Shown here piece by piece: positions 62,320 to 64,000 of a DNA stretch of 64,000 bases. The first letter of the stretch is position 1; every line of letters starts with the position of its first letter. The stretch lies in assembly GCF_028657905.1 (NCBI RefSeq), contig NZ_CP117781.1, positions 1,922,001 to 1,986,000 of the forward strand, in the 5' to 3' direction. Position numbers and translations under genes: made by a program. The notes under the pieces are model-generated. The model was not told where the DNA came from and ran no database searches. It saw nothing but the letters and a program-made list of their open reading frames with translations. The stretch is from Burkholderia sp. FERM BP-3421 (lineage in GTDB: Bacteria > Pseudomonadota > Gammaproteobacteria > Burkholderiales > Burkholderiaceae).

Positions 62320-64000
62320 ATGAATCGCACTTATCGCAGCATTTGGAACGAAGCACTCGGCGCGTGGATCGCGACGTCGGAACTGACATCGTCGCGCGGC
62401 AAGCCGAACAAGTCCGCGGTAAGCGCCTTGGTGCTGGCCCTGGGCATCGCCTGCTCGACGGGCGCGCAGGCAACCTATCTCGCGGGCGGTGGCACGGACG
62501 GCGACGGCACGGGCGACGTGATCGCGATCGGCGCCCAGAACGCGGCGGGCGGCAAGGGTTCCATCGCGTACTCGATCCGCGGCATCGCGATCGGCTCGGG
62601 CGCGGAAGCCGACAGTTCGCCGGGCGGCACGCGCGGCCTCACCCCCATCAACGCGGACACCATCGCGATCGGCACCAATGCGCGCACGCTCAACGCGAGC
62701 GGCGGCGGCAGCATCGCGTTCGGCGCCAACAGCATGGTCGGCCAGACCGACGGCATGGCGCTGGGCGCGGCCTCGACCTCGACGCAAATCGGCGCGGTCG
62801 CGCTGGGCGCAGGCTCGGTCGCAAACCGCGCGGGCGGCGCGGTCGTCGAGAGCTTCTCGGGTACCAACGTGACGACCACGGGCGCGCTGTCGGTCGGCAA
62901 CGGCACGACGCTGCGGCAGATCACCAACGTCGCGGGCGGTACGCAGGACACCGATGCAGTCAATGTGCGCCAGCTGACCACCGTGTCGACCTCGGCATCG
63001 ACCGCGATCAGATCGTTGTCGACGTCGGCGTCGACGGGGATCGGCTCGTTGTCGACGGGCCTCAGCTCGACCAACAGCAGCGTGACTTCGCTCTCGTCGT
63101 CCGCTTCGACCGGCCTTTCCACTGCTAACAGCGGTATCAGCTCGCTTTCGACCGGCCTCAGCTCGACCAACAGCAGTGTGACTTCGCTCTCGTCGTCCGC
63201 CTCGACCGGCCTTTCCACCGCGAACAGCGGCATCAGCTCGCTTTCGACCGGCCTCAGCTCGACCAACAGCAGCGTGACTTCGCTCTCGTCGTCCGCTTCG
63301 ACCGGCCTTTCCACCGCGAACAGCAGTATCAGCTCGCTTTCGACCGGCCTCAGCTCGACCAACAGCAGTGTGACTTCGCTCTCGTCGTCCGCCTCGACCG
63401 GCCTTTCCACCACGAACAGCGGTATCAGCTCGCTTTCGACCGGCCTCAGCTCGACCAACAGTAGTGTGACTTCGCTCTCGTCGTCCGCCTCGACCGGCCT
63501 TTCCACCGCCAACAGCGGTATCAGCTCGCTTTCGACCGGCCTCAGCTCGACCAACAGTAGTGTGACTTCGCTCTCGTCGTCCGCTTCGACCGGCCTTTCC
63601 ACCGCCAACAGCAGTATCAGCTCGCTTTCGACCGGCCTCAACTCAACCAACAGCAGTGTGACTTCGCTCTCGTCGTCCGCTTCGACCGGCCTTTCCACCG
63701 CCAACAGTGGTATCAGCTCGCTTTCGACGGGCCTCAGCTCGACCAACAGCAGTGTGACTTCGCTCTCGTCGTCCGCTTCGACCGGCCTTTCCACCGCCAA
63801 CAGCGGTATCAGCTCGCTGTCGACCAGCGTGAACACGCTGCAAACGAAGACAGACAACCTCGGCAACAGCACGGCGGCGGCACTCGGCGGCGGTGCAGGC
63901 TTCGATCCGAGCACCGGCACGATTTCCGCGCCGTCCTATACGACGTACAACGCGAACGGCACGACGACGACCGCCAACAACGTCGGCTCGGCCATCGACA
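62320..64000 (+). CDS. Trimeric autotransporter adhesin (YadA/Hep_Hag type), 5' part (runs off right edge)
   Basis: The open frame has no stop before the window end; the first 560 codons are visible. It begins with an ESPR extended signal region (MNRTYRSIWNEALGAWIATS) and an export segment ending TGAQA. A YadA-head-like region follows with DVIAIGAQNA, GIAIGSGAEA, DTIAIGTNA, GSIAFGANS and GAVALGAGS repeats. A neck (TDAVNVRQLTTVSTSA) leads to a long stalk of 32-residue Ser/Thr-rich repeats. The C-terminal membrane anchor must lie to the right. A GAGGGG motif precedes the ATG. Such proteins mediate adhesion, serum resistance or biofilm formation. Confidence 0.93.
   Translation, partial: MNRTYRSIWNEALGAWIATSELTSSRGKPNKSAVSALVLALGIACSTGAQATYLAGGGTDGDGTGDVIAIGAQNAAGGKGSIAYSIRGIAIGSGAEADSSPGGTRGLTPINADTIAIGTNARTLNASGGGSIAFGANSMVGQTDGMALGAASTSTQIGAVALGAGSVANRAGGAVVESFSGTNVTTTGALSVGNGTTLRQITNVAGGTQDTDAVNVRQLTTVSTSASTAIRSLSTSASTGIGSLSTGLSSTNSSVTSLSSSASTGLSTANSGISSLSTGLSSTNSSVTSLSSSASTGLSTANSGISSLSTGLSSTNSSVTSLSSSASTGLSTANSSISSLSTGLSSTNSSVTSLSSSASTGLSTTNSGISSLSTGLSSTNSSVTSLSSSASTGLSTANSGISSLSTGLSSTNSSVTSLSSSASTGLSTANSSISSLSTGLNSTNSSVTSLSSSASTGLSTANSGISSLSTGLSSTNSSVTSLSSSASTGLSTANSGISSLSTSVNTLQTKTDNLGNSTAAALGGGAGFDPSTGTISAPSYTTYNANGTTTTANNVGSAID
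63040..63830 (+). repeat. Eight 96-bp tandem repeats in the adhesin stalk
   Basis: The landmark ctttcc recurs at 63115, 63211, 63307, 63403, 63499, 63595, 63691 and 63787, exactly 96 bp apart. Each unit encodes 32 residues (pattern SLSTGLSSTNSSVTSLSSSA then STGLSTANSGIS). Copies differ by a few synonymous or conservative changes. The unit is in frame, so copy number can vary without disrupting the protein. Confidence 0.95.

Noticed and set aside
62475..63920. Minus-strand frame with E-L-R-P-V-E-S repeats opposite the adhesin
   Set aside because: It is open only because of the repeated codons of the adhesin stalk; the plus frame has the ESPR leader, signal and head repeats.

Overview
The window comes from a high-GC betaproteobacterium, almost certainly a Burkholderia. 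The evidence is the gene content: a Burkholderia-style type VI secretion (T6SS) operon, a complete pyrrolnitrin operon, a trimeric autotransporter with an ESPR leader, and IS5-type elements. Most genes lie on the minus strand. The accessory mix of antibiotic synthesis, scavenging, surface adhesion and IS debris suggests a secondary replicon or a genomic-island-rich segment.

Layout. (1) 1-14.7 kb: a leftward T6SS operon, tssA-tssB-tssC-hcp-tssE-tssF-tssG-clpV-vgrG-vgrG-DUF2169. It carries sheath, tube, baseplate, recycling ATPase and two tandem spike proteins. The rest of the system (membrane complex) must lie beyond the left edge or elsewhere. clpV has an apparent +1 frameshift near its 3' end. 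(2) 14.7-16.2 kb: AT-richer DNA without a confident gene. (3) 16.2-21.4 kb: a tripartite drug-efflux operon (outer-membrane lipoprotein, HlyD-type adaptor, DHA2-type MFS pump) with a divergent AraC regulator; the outer-membrane gene has an in-frame amber codon. (4) 21.4-22.3 kb: six degenerate tandem copies, about 150 bp each, of the 3' end of the next gene. (5) 22.3-31.6 kb: a leftward sulfate-ester scavenging locus (alpha-ketoglutarate dioxygenase, fused two-domain ABC permease, arylsulfatase, TonB-ExbB-ExbD, ABC ATPase). It includes the last 45 codons of a lost TonB-dependent receptor, and a Crp/Fnr-like regulator lies beside it. (6) 31.6-35.7 kb: H-NS-like protein, small XRE regulator, chemoreceptor and a secreted alpha/beta hydrolase. 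(7) 35.9-44.5 kb: prnABCD between a decayed IS5-family transposase and an IS5-type element with 12-bp inverted repeats and a CTAG target duplication. (8) 44.5-54.5 kb: an APC amino-acid permease, then a galactoside-degradation locus: lectin-tailed secreted protein, GH35 beta-galactosidase, RpiR regulator and GH27 alpha-galactosidase. Three copies of a 15-bp putative operator lie in its central intergenic region. (9) 54.9-59.4 kb: a CmcJ/NvfI-type protein, an SDR, MetI-MetQ without a MetN, and an isopenicillin-N-synthase-like oxygenase. (10) 59.5-64 kb: a DedA-rhodanese fusion, a zinc-ribbon membrane protein, a very strong hairpin, and the 5' part of a trimeric autotransporter with eight 96-bp repeats that runs off the right edge.

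As a whole the segment reads as a collection of competition and scavenging modules (contact-dependent killing, antifungal production, efflux, sulfur and sugar scavenging, adhesion), with several signs of recent transfer and decay. No rRNA, tRNA or CRISPR array was seen. All calls come from reading the sequence and recalled family knowledge; no database search was run.
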